A DNA stretch of 14,525 bases, taken from positions 1-14,525 of the forward strand of contig CAZMSC010000036.1 of assembly GCA_964568845.1 (NCBI GenBank), given 5' to 3'. The position numbers and the translations under genes are program-made. Each line of letters opens with the position of its first letter. Within the stretch, counting starts at the first letter, position 1. Shown piece by piece: positions 6,171 to 14,462 of the stretch. A model generated the notes under the pieces. It saw nothing but the letters and a program-made list of their open reading frames with translations, searched no databases and was not told the origin of the DNA. The DNA comes from DTBU01 sp964568845. GTDB lineage: Archaea > Thermoproteota > CALKCG01 > B24.

Positions 6171-7542
6171 CAGTCATACGTCTAACTCTAATATGCGGTC
6201 CTCCATTTCCAACCTTAACCATCTGCGCACTCTTACCGCATCCACCGAACGCTGAAGTGCTTACATGTAAATCCGATGAGACACGATCGACTTCTCTCAA
6301 AACGTCTAATATGAAGCCTGAAATAACAACCCCTTTAACCATTTCAGCCAATTCGCCTTTTCTAATCATGTAAGACGGACCTACGCTGAAGGTAAAAGTT
6401 CCCATACCGGGGTCAACCTGCCCACCAGTTGCCCCTCTACCCTTAATGTATATGCCGAATTCAACATCTTCTAAAAGCTCTTCAAACTTCGCATCTTCCG
6501 GAAGCATGTAGAAGTTCGTCTGCCTAACTATCGGTATATTTTCAAAGTCTTGACACCTACCGTTACCAGTAGGCTCCATAGACAATTCAAAGGCGGCTTT
6601 ACGTGATGTTAGAAATCGCTTTAAAACACCGTTCTCTACAACTACAGTCCTCCCCTTTGGGACTCCTTCATCGTCGTATGGGATGAAGTATCCTCCCTCT
6701 ACAACCCCTTCGTCTACTATAGTTACGTAATCCGATGCAACTTTCATGCCCAATTTATTCTTGAGAATAGACCCTCCCGATGATACTAAATCTCCCTCTG
6801 AAGCATGTCCAAAGGCTTCATGTAGTAGAAGCCCGACAACCTCAGGGTCTACAACGACGGTATAACTTCCAGGCGGAGGCGTCTTGCAGTGTAGTGCTTT
6901 ACAGACTAGGTTTGAAAGGTCGGATGAAAACCCACTCCAATCATTTCTCTCGATAAACTCCCAACCCGCAACCATCGACTTTTGATGCGGCACCCTCTCC
7001 ATAACACCAGCCTCATAAGCCACACTAACGTGGGAGACACCTGTCGTGAAACACTCAACTTCGACGTCTATACCAATAATAGACTTTACAATTCTCTTAT
7101 CGTAGAGCATCACCAGCCTCGTAGAGGCAGACTTCACCCTCGAATCGTTAAATGCAGCCTTATTAGCATCCAATACCACTTTCACCTTCTCTTCAAAATC
7201 GGTCTCTAGAGGATTTTCCTCAAACTTTGAATACGCTCTACCTTTAACAGCCTTCACCTCTGCTAGTTTGATCTTAGATTGGGGTTGAACAGCTTTAGCT
7301 ATGGCTAAAGCCTTCTCCAAACATTTATGGATGTTATCTCTATCCATCATGTTTGTCGCTGCAAATCCAAACCCACCATTATACACCAACCTAATGCCTA
7401 ACCCTCTTATTCCGCTTCTAAAAGCCTCCCGTAGATTACGGTTTTCAGCTGTGAACACCTCATAAACGTTTTCATGGTATATTAGACTTAAATCCTCTAC
7501 ACCCAGTTTCTTCCCTTCACTAAGAATCCAATCCAGCTCCAT
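6157..7542 (-). CDS. tldD: TldD catalytic subunit, zinc metalloprotease
   Basis: This 461-residue protein has the complete TldD signature. LLLHEAFGHASEGDL holds the zinc-binding H241-E242-x3-H246 and the downstream acid E249. DYVTIVDEGVVEGGYFIPYD and DDEGVPKGRTVVVENGVLKR follow. Near the C-terminus AFGGCGKSAQMV supplies C435, which corresponds to the third zinc ligand described for E. coli TldD. Length is within the family norm. With TldE it should form a cytoplasmic peptidase whose active site is enclosed in a cavity and admits unfolded chains. The ATG at 7542 is the first gene of the pair. A TATA-like GTATATTTAG on the minus strand (7591-7600) lies about 54 bases upstream. It is divergent from the beta-CASP nuclease gene. 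Confidence 0.95.
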   Translation of the reverse strand: MELDWILSEGKKLGVEDLSLIYHENVYEVFTAENRNLREAFRSGIRGLGIRLVYNGGFGFAATNMMDRDNIHKCLEKALAIAKAVQPQSKIKLAEVKAVKGRAYSKFEENPLETDFEEKVKVVLDANKAAFNDSRVKSASTRLVMLYDKRIVKSIIGIDVEVECFTTGVSHVSVAYEAGVMERVPHQKSMVAGWEFIERNDWSGFSSDLSNLVCKALHCKTPPPGSYTVVVDPEVVGLLLHEAFGHASEGDLVSSGGSILKNKLGMKVASDYVTIVDEGVVEGGYFIPYDDEGVPKGRTVVVENGVLKRFLTSRKAAFELSMEPTGNGRCQDFENIPIVRQTNFYMLPEDAKFEELLEDVEFGIYIKGRGATGGQVDPGMGTFTFSVGPSYMIRKGELAEMVKGVVISGFILDVLREVDRVSSDLHVSTSAFGGCGKSAQMVKVGNGGPHIRVRRMTVGGG

Positions 7543-7590
7543 ACATTTACAGATAATTGTTAAAGGTTGAAGTTAAGTTTTCCCTTAGCT

Positions 7591-7600
7591 CTAAATATAC
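7591..7600. promoter_or_regulatory. TATA-like element between tldD and the beta-CASP gene
   Basis: CTAAATATAC reads as a TATA-like box on both strands. On the plus strand it predicts a transcription start near 7620, which fits ATG 7666 but would exclude the alternative TTG 7567. On the minus strand it lies about 54 bases upstream of tldD. I cannot tell which gene it serves, or whether it serves both. Confidence 0.35.
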
Positions 7601-7665
7601 TTAAACCTATATCCCCCTACAGTTGTTATTTAACTTGGAGGTTGCTTAAAACGTCGCCGAGCATC

Positions 7666-8637
7666 ATGTTCGATGATGGTGTAGAAGTATCGTATGGGGA
7701 AACCAGGGTCATACTAGACCCATGCAAGTTCAACTCGAGATGCAAACTCGCTCTGCTTACTCATGCGCATAGGGATCATTCTAAAGGCTTTGTGGAATAT
7801 GACAGCGGGTTTGCCACAAATCAAACTTTGGATCTACTATCGCTTTATACTGGTAGGCGTAAAACGATGAAAAGTGGGAAGATTAGAATCGGTGAAAAAT
7901 TGAAGGTTGACTGTTTAGAGATTTCTGTACATGATGCAGGTCACATACTTGGCTCGGTCATGTTCTATATATCTACACCTGAGAATACAATCCTATACAC
8001 GGGCGATTTAAATTGCGTGGAGACTTTAATCTCCAAACCCGCTGAAGAAGTCCCATGTGAGATCCTAATAATAGATTCAACGTTCGGATACCCATACTTC
8101 AGGTTTCCGAGCAGAGATAAGATCTACAGCGATATCATCAACTGGGTTGTTGACGCTGTTAAATGTGGCTACGTTCCGGTTTTACACGCAGATTCCATAG
8201 GGAACTCTCAAGAACTCATAACATTGCTGAACAAATTTACTAAAATCCCCGTTATCACCCATCCTAGAATTTCCGAGGTAAATGAGATCTACAAACAGTA
8301 CGGTTTTAAGCTCAACTGTTTAAACCATAAATCTGAAGAAGGGTTTGAAGCCATCAAGTCAGGCTTCTGCGTTTACATAGCTCCTAAAAATGTAAACGTT
8401 TCACTAGGCAAACCCATTGTTGAAGCTTTAGTCTCAGGGTGGGCTTTATCGTTTGGCGGTTTCCCATTAAGCGATCACGCAGATTATCCCAGTCTAATAA
8501 ACTACATAGCCGCTGTAAAACCAAAGGTTGTTTATACGTATCCGAAAGGCTATTCAAGCCGGGTTTTTGCAAGTAAAGTAGAGAAGATTTTAAATATACC
8601 TGCACGTTCGATCGGCGACGTTAGCTCAGCTCTATAA
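7666..8637 (+). CDS. Metallo-beta-lactamase / beta-CASP exonuclease-like protein
   Basis: This 323-residue zinc nuclease-like protein belongs to the COG1236-type group (beta-lactamase fold, RNA or DNA processing). THAHRDH gives the H-x-H-x-D-H motif (H33, H35, D37, H38). VHDAGHILGS gives the motif 3 His and ILYTGDLN the motif 4 Asp. The beta-CASP part shows LIIDSTFG, PVLHADSIGNSQEL and SGWALSFGGFPLSDHADY, the last with the final metal-binding His. All metal ligands appear present. The frame is open back to TTG 7567. I chose ATG 7666 because the family-like core (VEVSYGETRVILDP) starts right after it and a TATA-like box lies at 7591-7600. The extra 33 residues look weak, though a GGAGG at 7636-7640 is unexplained. 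The 3' end overlaps the convergent dehydrogenase by 17 bases. Confidence 0.85.
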   Translation: MFDDGVEVSYGETRVILDPCKFNSRCKLALLTHAHRDHSKGFVEYDSGFATNQTLDLLSLYTGRRKTMKSGKIRIGEKLKVDCLEISVHDAGHILGSVMFYISTPENTILYTGDLNCVETLISKPAEEVPCEILIIDSTFGYPYFRFPSRDKIYSDIINWVVDAVKCGYVPVLHADSIGNSQELITLLNKFTKIPVITHPRISEVNEIYKQYGFKLNCLNHKSEEGFEAIKSGFCVYIAPKNVNVSLGKPIVEALVSGWALSFGGFPLSDHADYPSLINYIAAVKPKVVYTYPKGYSSRVFASKVEKILNIPARSIGDVSSAL

Positions 8638-9670
8638 TCTTCCTAGCTATGGCTTCAGCCATTTCGGTTGTTTTAGAGTCTCCACCGAAATCGTAGGTTC
8701 TAACCCTCCCCTCTCTCAAGACTTCAAAGACCCCAGCTTCAATCTTCTTAGCCGCTTCTAGGCATACAGCATCATTATGTTTTGAGCTGAGCCACTCAAG
8801 CATCATCTTAGCCGCCATTATCGTAGCGATGGGGTTAACTTTATTCATGCCTTTATACTTAGGTGCGGAGCCGTGAACTGGCTCAAACATCCCATAGTTG
8901 TCACCTATGTTCGCTCCGGCTACAAAACCCAACCCTCCCACTAGCTGTGCGGCTTCATCGCTCAATATATCTCCAAACATATTTGTAGTAACCAACACGT
9001 CGAAGTCTTCAGGCCTCTTTACAAGTTGCATAGCTGCTGCATCTACTCTCAGCTCCCAAAGCTCAACCTCTGGAAACTCTTGAGCAACCTTCGAAACGGC
9101 GTTTTTAAATATTCCATCCGTAATCTTCATGATATTCCCCTTATGGACATACGCCAGCCTCTTCCTACGATTCATAGCTAGTTTAAACGCAAACCTCGCT
9201 ATACGCTCACACGCCTTCCAGGTGATAACCCTCATGGCTACTGCTACTCCAGGCGTGAGTTCAAACTCTATGCCTGAGTATAAGTCTTCAGTATTCTCTC
9301 TGACCATCACAAGGTCTATATCGGGTTTAAGACTTGGAACATTCGGCAGAGACTTGCAGGGTCTGACGTTAGCGTAAAGGTCGAACATGACCCTAATAGT
9401 TACTGCTACGCTTTTGGGAGAACCTGGCTCTTCTGGTGTTGTAACAGGTCCTTTAAGACAGGCATCGCTCTCCTTTAAAAGCTTGATACTGTGTTCTGGC
9501 AGGTTTGTCCCATACTTAGGTATACACTCTAAACCAGCCTCTACTTCTAAAGTCCGTAACTCTAAACCTTTAGAAACGTCTTGAACGGCTTCTAAGACGT
9601 GCATAGCTGCATCTACAACCTCGGGACCAATACCGTCACCTTTAATCACAGCGATCTTATACAGACCCAT
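8621..9670 (-). CDS. Isocitrate/isopropylmalate-type dehydrogenase
   Basis: This 349-residue protein belongs to the beta-decarboxylating dehydrogenase family. The N-terminus AVIKGDGIGPEVVDAAM is diagnostic. The substrate loop reads SVAVTIRVMFDLYANVRP (S87, R93, R103), followed by VRENTEDLYSGIE (R124, catalytic Y131). Catalytic K177 is in YVHKGNIMK. Metal-binding acids are D210, D234 and D238. S87 in the loop resembles isocitrate dehydrogenase (E. coli S113) rather than the Leu of isopropylmalate dehydrogenase. The coenzyme segment HGSAPKYKGMNKVNP has K271-Y272, matching the Lys-Tyr pair that favours NADP in E. coli isocitrate dehydrogenase. Length is that of the short 3-isopropylmalate/NAD-type enzymes. 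Isocitrate is the more likely substrate, but isopropylmalate or homoisocitrate cannot be excluded. No leucine or TCA gene is adjacent. Confidence 0.9.
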   Translation of the reverse strand: MGLYKIAVIKGDGIGPEVVDAAMHVLEAVQDVSKGLELRTLEVEAGLECIPKYGTNLPEHSIKLLKESDACLKGPVTTPEEPGSPKSVAVTIRVMFDLYANVRPCKSLPNVPSLKPDIDLVMVRENTEDLYSGIEFELTPGVAVAMRVITWKACERIARFAFKLAMNRRKRLAYVHKGNIMKITDGIFKNAVSKVAQEFPEVELWELRVDAAAMQLVKRPEDFDVLVTTNMFGDILSDEAAQLVGGLGFVAGANIGDNYGMFEPVHGSAPKYKGMNKVNPIATIMAAKMMLEWLSSKHNDAVCLEAAKKIEAGVFEVLREGRVRTYDFGGDSKTTEMAEAIARKIIELS

Positions 9671-9706
9671 TAACCAACGCCTCTAGAGTCTTCAACATAA
9701 GAGTAG

Positions 9707-9719
9707 TTATAATATTTAA
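9707..9719 (-). promoter_or_regulatory. TATA-like box for the dehydrogenase gene
   Basis: On the minus strand this reads TTAAATATTATAA, centred about 43 bases upstream of the ATG at 9670. That predicts a leader of roughly 15-20 bases. A weak GAGGCG lies within that leader. The rest of 9671-9800 shows no ORF. Other A/T boxes (TTTTATAA near 9723, CATATAC near 9752) may serve the plus-strand transporter gene. Confidence 0.5.
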
Positions 9720-9800
9720 CTCTTTTATAAGGTGTAGTAGAATAGTTTATCCATATACTGTTAAGTGATTAAAACCGTCTAGAGCTTGAAAGACTTAAAA

Positions 9801-9808
9801 GGAGGTGA
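9801..9808 (+). promoter_or_regulatory. Perfect Shine-Dalgarno sequence with no adjacent standard start
   Basis: GGAGGTGA is a full match to the archaeal 16S rRNA 3' tail complement. The first canonical start codon in the transporter frame, GTG 9845, is 36 bases further on, far outside normal spacing. The transporter frame is open from 9809 and reads ASLNVDRERVFIVAYV, which looks like a natural MFS N-terminus. Translation may therefore begin about 6-12 bases after the site at a non-standard codon such as TTA 9815 or GTC 9821. Alternatively, the start has been altered by mutation or sequencing error. Confidence 0.6.
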
Positions 9809-9844
9809 GCCAGTTTAAACGTCGATCGAGAACGTGTATTCATA

Positions 9845-11005
9845 GTGGCATATGTAACGTACGCGCTCCTATACTTAGCCAGGCTTAACTTTTCCGCAAC
9901 GCTCCCTCTATTAAACGAAGAACTCGGCTACTCGAAGTTTACATTAGGTTTAATCGCCGGAGCCTTCTCAATCTCTTATGCTTTAGGACAGTTTATACAT
10001 GGGCGGCTCGTCGACCACTATGGATCTAGGAGAATAATTCTCATAGGTCTACTCCTATCAGCACTCATGAACATGCTGTTCAGATACGTTAACACGTTAA
10101 CCCTGCTCGTCATCATATGGGCTGTTAACGGCTATGCACAGTCTACCGGATGGCCGGCTGTGATCAAGCTGGTAAGTAGCAGGTTTAAATCTGAGCTTGG
10201 AAAGATAGGTGGGTTATTCGGGTCGTGCTTCCTCGTAGGTAATATGATAGCTTGGCCTATTCTAGGCTACATAGCATCAAATTACGGATGGCGTATGGCG
10301 TTTATAATACCGTCGATAGTATTGGTGGTGCTTGCAATTCTACTCTACTTAACGGTTGAAGAGGATGCTCAGAAATCTAGGGGAGGCAGTTCAAAACAGA
10401 CTTTGAATCTCAAAAGGCTTCTCTCATCAAGAGAGCTCATTATCATATCTTCAGCCTACATACTGCTTCAATTTATAAGAAGCGTTTTCACGTTATGGGC
10501 TCCATCATATTTATTCGAAAGATTCGGATGGTCCTTAGAAGTGGCGGGTTATGTTGCCGCATTTATGCCTCTTGGTGGAATAGCCGGATCAATATTCTCC
10601 GGATGGCTTTCAGACCGTATGAAGAATTATGGAAGGAAATCAGCGATATGCACCTTAACATTGTCTCTGAGCTTTACAATCCTCACGTTTCACTATATAG
10701 CTGGTCTAAGTTTTGAAGCTGGAGTGCTCTCACTTTTCCTAGTAGGGTTCACCCTATACGGTCCACACGTCATAATATCAACGGTTATACCTATGGACTT
10801 TAGTGAAAATTACAGTGAAGCTAGTGTAGCCGGTTTTATAGATGGAATGGGATACTTAGGCTCAATGTTTGCGGAACCCTTCACCGGCTGGCTTATTGAC
10901 GTACATGGTTGGAATGGAGCTATGGCATTCTGTCTTATCAGCTCAATATCTGCAATGCTATTGACGGTCTTCTCATACAAGAGAAAAAGGTTGGTTGAAA
11001 CGTAG
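9845..11005 (+). CDS. MFS transporter, OPA (GlpT-like) group
   Basis: This major facilitator permease has about 12 membrane helices, 386 residues from GTG 9845 and probably 10-12 more upstream (see the Shine-Dalgarno entry). Signatures are GRLVDHYGSRR between helices 2 and 3 and its second-half counterpart GWLSDRMKNYGRK. YLARLNF (R13) and FIRSVFTLWAPSYL (R212) align by motif with the two phosphate-binding arginines of E. coli GlpT (R45, R269). NGYAQSTGWP is typical of the organophosphate:phosphate antiporter group. The charged, Ser/Gly-rich loop at residues about 172-195 separates the two six-helix halves. The predicted role is uptake of a phosphorylated or carboxylated small molecule across the cell membrane. 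The ACS/hexuronate type of MFS is an alternative. It converges with the Gfo/Idh gene, leaving 20 bases between them. Confidence 0.87.
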   Translation: MAYVTYALLYLARLNFSATLPLLNEELGYSKFTLGLIAGAFSISYALGQFIHGRLVDHYGSRRIILIGLLLSALMNMLFRYVNTLTLLVIIWAVNGYAQSTGWPAVIKLVSSRFKSELGKIGGLFGSCFLVGNMIAWPILGYIASNYGWRMAFIIPSIVLVVLAILLYLTVEEDAQKSRGGSSKQTLNLKRLLSSRELIIISSAYILLQFIRSVFTLWAPSYLFERFGWSLEVAGYVAAFMPLGGIAGSIFSGWLSDRMKNYGRKSAICTLTLSLSFTILTFHYIAGLSFEAGVLSLFLVGFTLYGPHVIISTVIPMDFSENYSEASVAGFIDGMGYLGSMFAEPFTGWLIDVHGWNGAMAFCLISSISAMLLTVFSYKRKRLVET

Positions 11006-11025
11006 TTTCCGATCCAAGTGCCCTT

Positions 11026-12222
11026 TTACAGTCCAAAATACTCATTGATGGGCTTCTGGTAGGCTTCAACCCTACCCTCTAGGACATCTCTGTAGTTTAC
11101 TGGCTGATCTAGGTAGGCGGACTCATATATTGCTTCGCATATGGCTTTAGCTTTAAGCCCCTCCTCACCGTTAACTTCAGGTTTTCTTCTATTTTCAACA
11201 GCATCTAGGAAATCGTAGCATTCTATGAAAACCCCATTCATAATGCCATGTGGAAACAGCTTCCTTCTCCCCTCACTATCTAACGATTCTAAAAACTCCC
11301 TTTCAAGCGTTCGCATAGAGTACGTGACTTTCTTAGATCCATCTTGGATTATGACTTCGGCATTATCGAAGGGCCCGTGGAAAACGTCGCCGTGATCGAG
11401 TAGACATCCTTTACTACCATAATGTACGACGTTTGTATAGCTGTATCCTGGAGCAGCTATACTCCAACTCCAGGTGCATATTAAACCGTTTTTAAACGTT
11501 ATCACAGCTATCCACGTGTCTTCACGCTCGTCGTAAACTACTCTACCTTCCTTCTTATGAGGCCATTTCTCAAACTGTGTAACTTTAGCATATACTGTCT
11601 CAGGGTCTCCATATAGGTATCTTAGCATATCAGTGAAGTGTGCTCCACTATCCATAACCATCCCCCCTCCTCCAAGCATTTTCTCAATCCTCCAATGCCA
11701 ACCCCTCTCTTCAGCCGGGTTTTCCCAACTGGCGTGCTGAGCGAAGAATAGTCTAGGCTCACCCAGCATTTTCCGCTCGTTTACGATCCAGTAGGCTGTT
11801 CTCTGGCTTAAACCCCGTCTAACGTTTTCAGCTACAGCAACAATCCTATTGTTTTTCCTAGCTGCCTCTATTATCGCTTTACTGGCTTTAACAGTTATCC
11901 CAAACGGCTTCTCAACCATCACATCAGCCCCGGAGTTTAAGCAAGCTATCGCGACTCTATGATGCTCTGAGTGGGGTGTACAAACATCTACAGCGTCAAG
12001 CGCCTCCTTAGAAAGCATATCTTCAACACTACCATAGACCCTAGGCTTGAAACTTTGACTTTGAGCTACAATATTGGCAAACTTCTCAGCTGAAGCCAAC
12101 ATGGGATCACACATCGCCGCGAACTCAAACTTTCCAGGCTCTCTCTGCTTAATAGCGGTGTAAGCTCTCAAATGCGCTTCAGCCATACCTCCACATCCGA
12201 CAATGGCAAGTCTCAAAACCAT
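11026..12222 (-). CDS. Gfo/Idh/MocA family oxidoreductase
   Basis: This 398-residue NAD(P)-dependent dehydrogenase belongs to the sugar/inositol group. The N-terminal Rossmann fold shows LAIVGCGGMAEAH (residues 5-17) and AAMCDPM, with the acid after the second strand suggesting NAD preference. VDVCTPHSEHH and VMVEKPFG give the family's conserved E104-K105-P106, where the Lys takes part in catalysis. GGGMVMDSGAHFTDMLRYL carries D191 and H195, the D-x3-H catalytic pair. The C-terminal half forms the substrate-binding sheet and is slightly longer than usual for the family. The substrate cannot be read from the sequence. A TATA-like CTATATTAAG lies about 36 bases upstream of the ATG. Neighbouring transporters suggest a role in catabolism of an imported sugar or polyol. 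Confidence 0.93.
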   Translation of the reverse strand: MVLRLAIVGCGGMAEAHLRAYTAIKQREPGKFEFAAMCDPMLASAEKFANIVAQSQSFKPRVYGSVEDMLSKEALDAVDVCTPHSEHHRVAIACLNSGADVMVEKPFGITVKASKAIIEAARKNNRIVAVAENVRRGLSQRTAYWIVNERKMLGEPRLFFAQHASWENPAEERGWHWRIEKMLGGGGMVMDSGAHFTDMLRYLYGDPETVYAKVTQFEKWPHKKEGRVVYDEREDTWIAVITFKNGLICTWSWSIAAPGYSYTNVVHYGSKGCLLDHGDVFHGPFDNAEVIIQDGSKKVTYSMRTLEREFLESLDSEGRRKLFPHGIMNGVFIECYDFLDAVENRRKPEVNGEEGLKAKAICEAIYESAYLDQPVNYRDVLEGRVEAYQKPINEYFGL

Positions 12223-12253
12223 AACGACCCAACAAAACTCTTCACAGAATTAG

Positions 12254-12277
12254 CTTAATATAGCTTTCTATGAAGCT
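12254..12277 (-). promoter_or_regulatory. TATA-like box and small inverted repeat upstream of the Gfo/Idh gene
   Basis: On the minus strand CTATATTAAG (12254-12263) is a TATA-like element about 36 bases upstream of the ATG at 12222. Directly upstream of it, 12262-12277 forms a near-palindrome with arms AGCTT and AAGCT separated by six bases. This is the size and place of a BRE-overlapping operator. The box is moderately convincing, and the operator is only a suggestion. Nothing else is visible in 12280-12395. Confidence 0.4.
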
Positions 12278-12397
12278 CTACTTTAGACATGAAAAATAGC
12301 CCGTCTTTTTTGTGAAAAAGTATCTATTATACAGAACCCATCCTAGGCGATTAAAGTGGATTTAGTTGAAATTGAAGGCTTTCATATAGTTGATCAT

Positions 12398-12403
12398 AAA
12401 AAA
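12398..12403 (-). terminator. T-run terminator after the 676-residue membrane protein gene
   Basis: On the minus strand a TTTTTT run follows the stop codon (12432-12434) by about 30 bases. Oligo-T runs without a hairpin are the usual archaeal terminator. There is no nearby GC hairpin. Confidence 0.4.
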
Positions 12404-12431
12404 TAAGGATGGTTGTTTTTACATCGAAAAA

Positions 12432-14462
12432 TTACACAGCTTGCGGGAAGAATACGAAGAATGATATGGCTGCTACTAGTACTTCTAATGCTGTTCCCAA
12501 TATGAAGCCTCCTACGAAAGGCACCACTTTCTCCTCGTATAGTTTGCTTCCACCGATTTTCAGTATCAGATACTTTACAATACCATCTACTAGTGCTACA
12601 AACCATACACCGTGAAGCGACCCCTCCCAATCCCAGGCGACTATTGTTACGAGTGGGTCCGGTAGCCATAGGATTCTCGTAGTTAAAAACTTCATTACTA
12701 CCATGAAGATGAAGCCTACGGCGACGTATAGACTGGCCTCGCTCATCGACGCATCAACGGGTCTATTCCAGAGAGACCAATACCACCACCCGTCTTCATC
12801 AAGGTCCGCGTTAAGTACAAGGCTTCCCAGACGTAAGTTTCCACCGTAAACTCCAGGTATAACCACCTGCATTACATGTGCAAAGAACATGGATGTAAAC
12901 AGAGACACGGCTAAGACTTTAACCACATTTTTAACATTCACTCCTGTTAGACTTGCCATGTGGTAACTGCCAACTGCAGTGTAAAATGAACTTCCATATC
13001 CAGAAAGGGCTCGATGAGCGATCCAATGTCTGTTTAAAGCCGGGACTAGTGCTAGGTCCGTTGAAGTAATTGGAGGACCATAACCAGTTGGCCAGACAAG
13101 CATTCTAATAAATCCGGGCGTAAAACTATAGCATGGTGAATTTGAAATACTCAGTCTACCCCAAACTTGTGTCATAGATACCCACGTTATAATTGCTGTA
13201 ACGGTAACAGCAAACGATGTCCAAAGGCTCATGCCAGTATATGTAAAAAACGATATCATTAACATGAAGCATAGTATGAAGATGATCCACGCATATCTGT
13301 AATGCATCGGCTCCTCCCGCTCCTCCATACTTTTACCAAAGGCTACCTTCAAAGTATTGGCTAAATACTGTCTTTCGAGGAATGCCGTCATAACAAATAT
13401 ACCGATGATGCTTCCTGTGAGTATGCCGTGAAATGCTAACGGTGGGCTATCGTATGGATTTGGAGGACACCAGTTTCTTCCGCAAAAACCTACATTAATT
13501 ATGCCCGTGTAGAAGCCGGAATAGTATGCGATGTATACGGCGACTTCAAGCACTACTGTGTAGAATACCATGCTAAACAAGTAGTGAACAGGTACTAGAA
13601 GCATCAATGCGTATAACGGAGGATGTTTGGCAAACCCTAAGTGCCAAGGCTGGTCAGGTGGAGCAAGTTGATGACATCCAGGTCCACAGGTATTTGTACG
13701 CCAGCCGTATATGTCTGGAAACCATGGGAATAATGTAATACCACTGAGCGGTATGGCTGTTAATAGTCCGGCTATAAATCCTAAGATGAATACTAGCCTA
13801 CCGGGCCACTCACGTTTTTTCACATTTTCTAAACCTAGAATCGAACTGTATGCTACTGTAACCCATGGGAATGGTAGTCGCTCTACATCTATCCATTCCC
13901 TACGGAAGATGCTGACAAGGCTTATACTTATGCCTCCAAAAATCGCGACTATGAGTGTATACCACATTACAGCTGGCAATAATGTGTTCCAAGGTAAAGC
14001 GCCGACAATTCCAGCGCCATGAAGGAGAATCTCAGCTGCAGGTTTTGGAATAGCTACGAATTCTGGCACATACCTCAATACTGATTCTGATGTCTGCGCT
14101 GAAGCTAAAAGCATACCTATATCCCACCACCATGGGTTGTCGAAGGATGAAAAATACGACGCAGATAGAGTAACTATGTAAAGATATACTATGTTTGTCG
14201 TAGTCAAGTATTTCCGCATGACCGGTATTTTCATAAGCATAGCTGTCAACAGAAGCATTACAAAAGGCCATCCCATGAGATCCAATCCTGGCGTCGATAT
14301 TAAAACACTCACGCTTTGAGTACAGTATGCACTAGGCGGTAGCCAGAAGATAAACATATTGAAAATGCACGTCAACAAGGCGCTTAAAATGAAGACAGTC
14401 AAGAGCGTACCGACCTTTACCTCTTCTTTACTAGCTTTACCTTCAAACTGTTGTCTTTCCAT
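12432..14462 (-). CDS. Polytopic membrane protein, DUF6785/OPT-like
   Basis: This 676-residue integral membrane protein has about 14-16 hydrophobic segments spread over its whole length. After a short charged cytoplasmic N-terminus the first segment is VGTLLTVFILSALLTCIFN. Conserved-looking loops are rich in Trp, Pro and Gly: NPWWWDIG, ERLPFPWVTVAY, SLWNRPVDASMSEASLY and WIAHRALSGYGSSFYTAVGS. A Cys-containing outside loop lies around residues 265-285. The layout resembles the archaeal/bacterial DUF6785/DUF6784 family related to oligopeptide-transporter (OPT)-like permeases, often found near Gfo/Idh oxidoreductases and sugar genes. That family placement is from memory. A TATA-like CATAAATACT on the minus strand lies about 40 bases upstream of the ATG (near 14497-14506). 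The gene is complete and shares orientation with the Gfo/Idh gene, 209 bases apart, each with its own promoter signal. Confidence 0.75.
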   Translation of the reverse strand: MERQQFEGKASKEEVKVGTLLTVFILSALLTCIFNMFIFWLPPSAYCTQSVSVLISTPGLDLMGWPFVMLLLTAMLMKIPVMRKYLTTTNIVYLYIVTLSASYFSSFDNPWWWDIGMLLASAQTSESVLRYVPEFVAIPKPAAEILLHGAGIVGALPWNTLLPAVMWYTLIVAIFGGISISLVSIFRREWIDVERLPFPWVTVAYSSILGLENVKKREWPGRLVFILGFIAGLLTAIPLSGITLFPWFPDIYGWRTNTCGPGCHQLAPPDQPWHLGFAKHPPLYALMLLVPVHYLFSMVFYTVVLEVAVYIAYYSGFYTGIINVGFCGRNWCPPNPYDSPPLAFHGILTGSIIGIFVMTAFLERQYLANTLKVAFGKSMEEREEPMHYRYAWIIFILCFMLMISFFTYTGMSLWTSFAVTVTAIITWVSMTQVWGRLSISNSPCYSFTPGFIRMLVWPTGYGPPITSTDLALVPALNRHWIAHRALSGYGSSFYTAVGSYHMASLTGVNVKNVVKVLAVSLFTSMFFAHVMQVVIPGVYGGNLRLGSLVLNADLDEDGWWYWSLWNRPVDASMSEASLYVAVGFIFMVVMKFLTTRILWLPDPLVTIVAWDWEGSLHGVWFVALVDGIVKYLILKIGGSKLYEEKVVPFVGGFILGTALEVLVAAISFFVFFPQAV

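Noticed and set aside
6982..7209. Plus-strand ORF inside tldD, and similar ORFs inside tldE, the dehydrogenase and the large membrane protein gene
   Set aside because: They are antisense to strongly supported genes, lack domains and have compositions expected of shadow frames.
7567..7665. N-terminal extension of the beta-CASP protein from TTG 7567
   Set aside because: The 33 extra residues do not look like part of the metallo-beta-lactamase core, and the TATA-like box at 7591-7600 would lie inside the gene. Kept only as an alternative start.
9786..9818. Ten-codon leader ORF (TTG to TAA) before the transporter
   Set aside because: It has no ribosome binding site of its own, no notable composition and a weak start codon. 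The Shine-Dalgarno site lies inside it and better serves the transporter.
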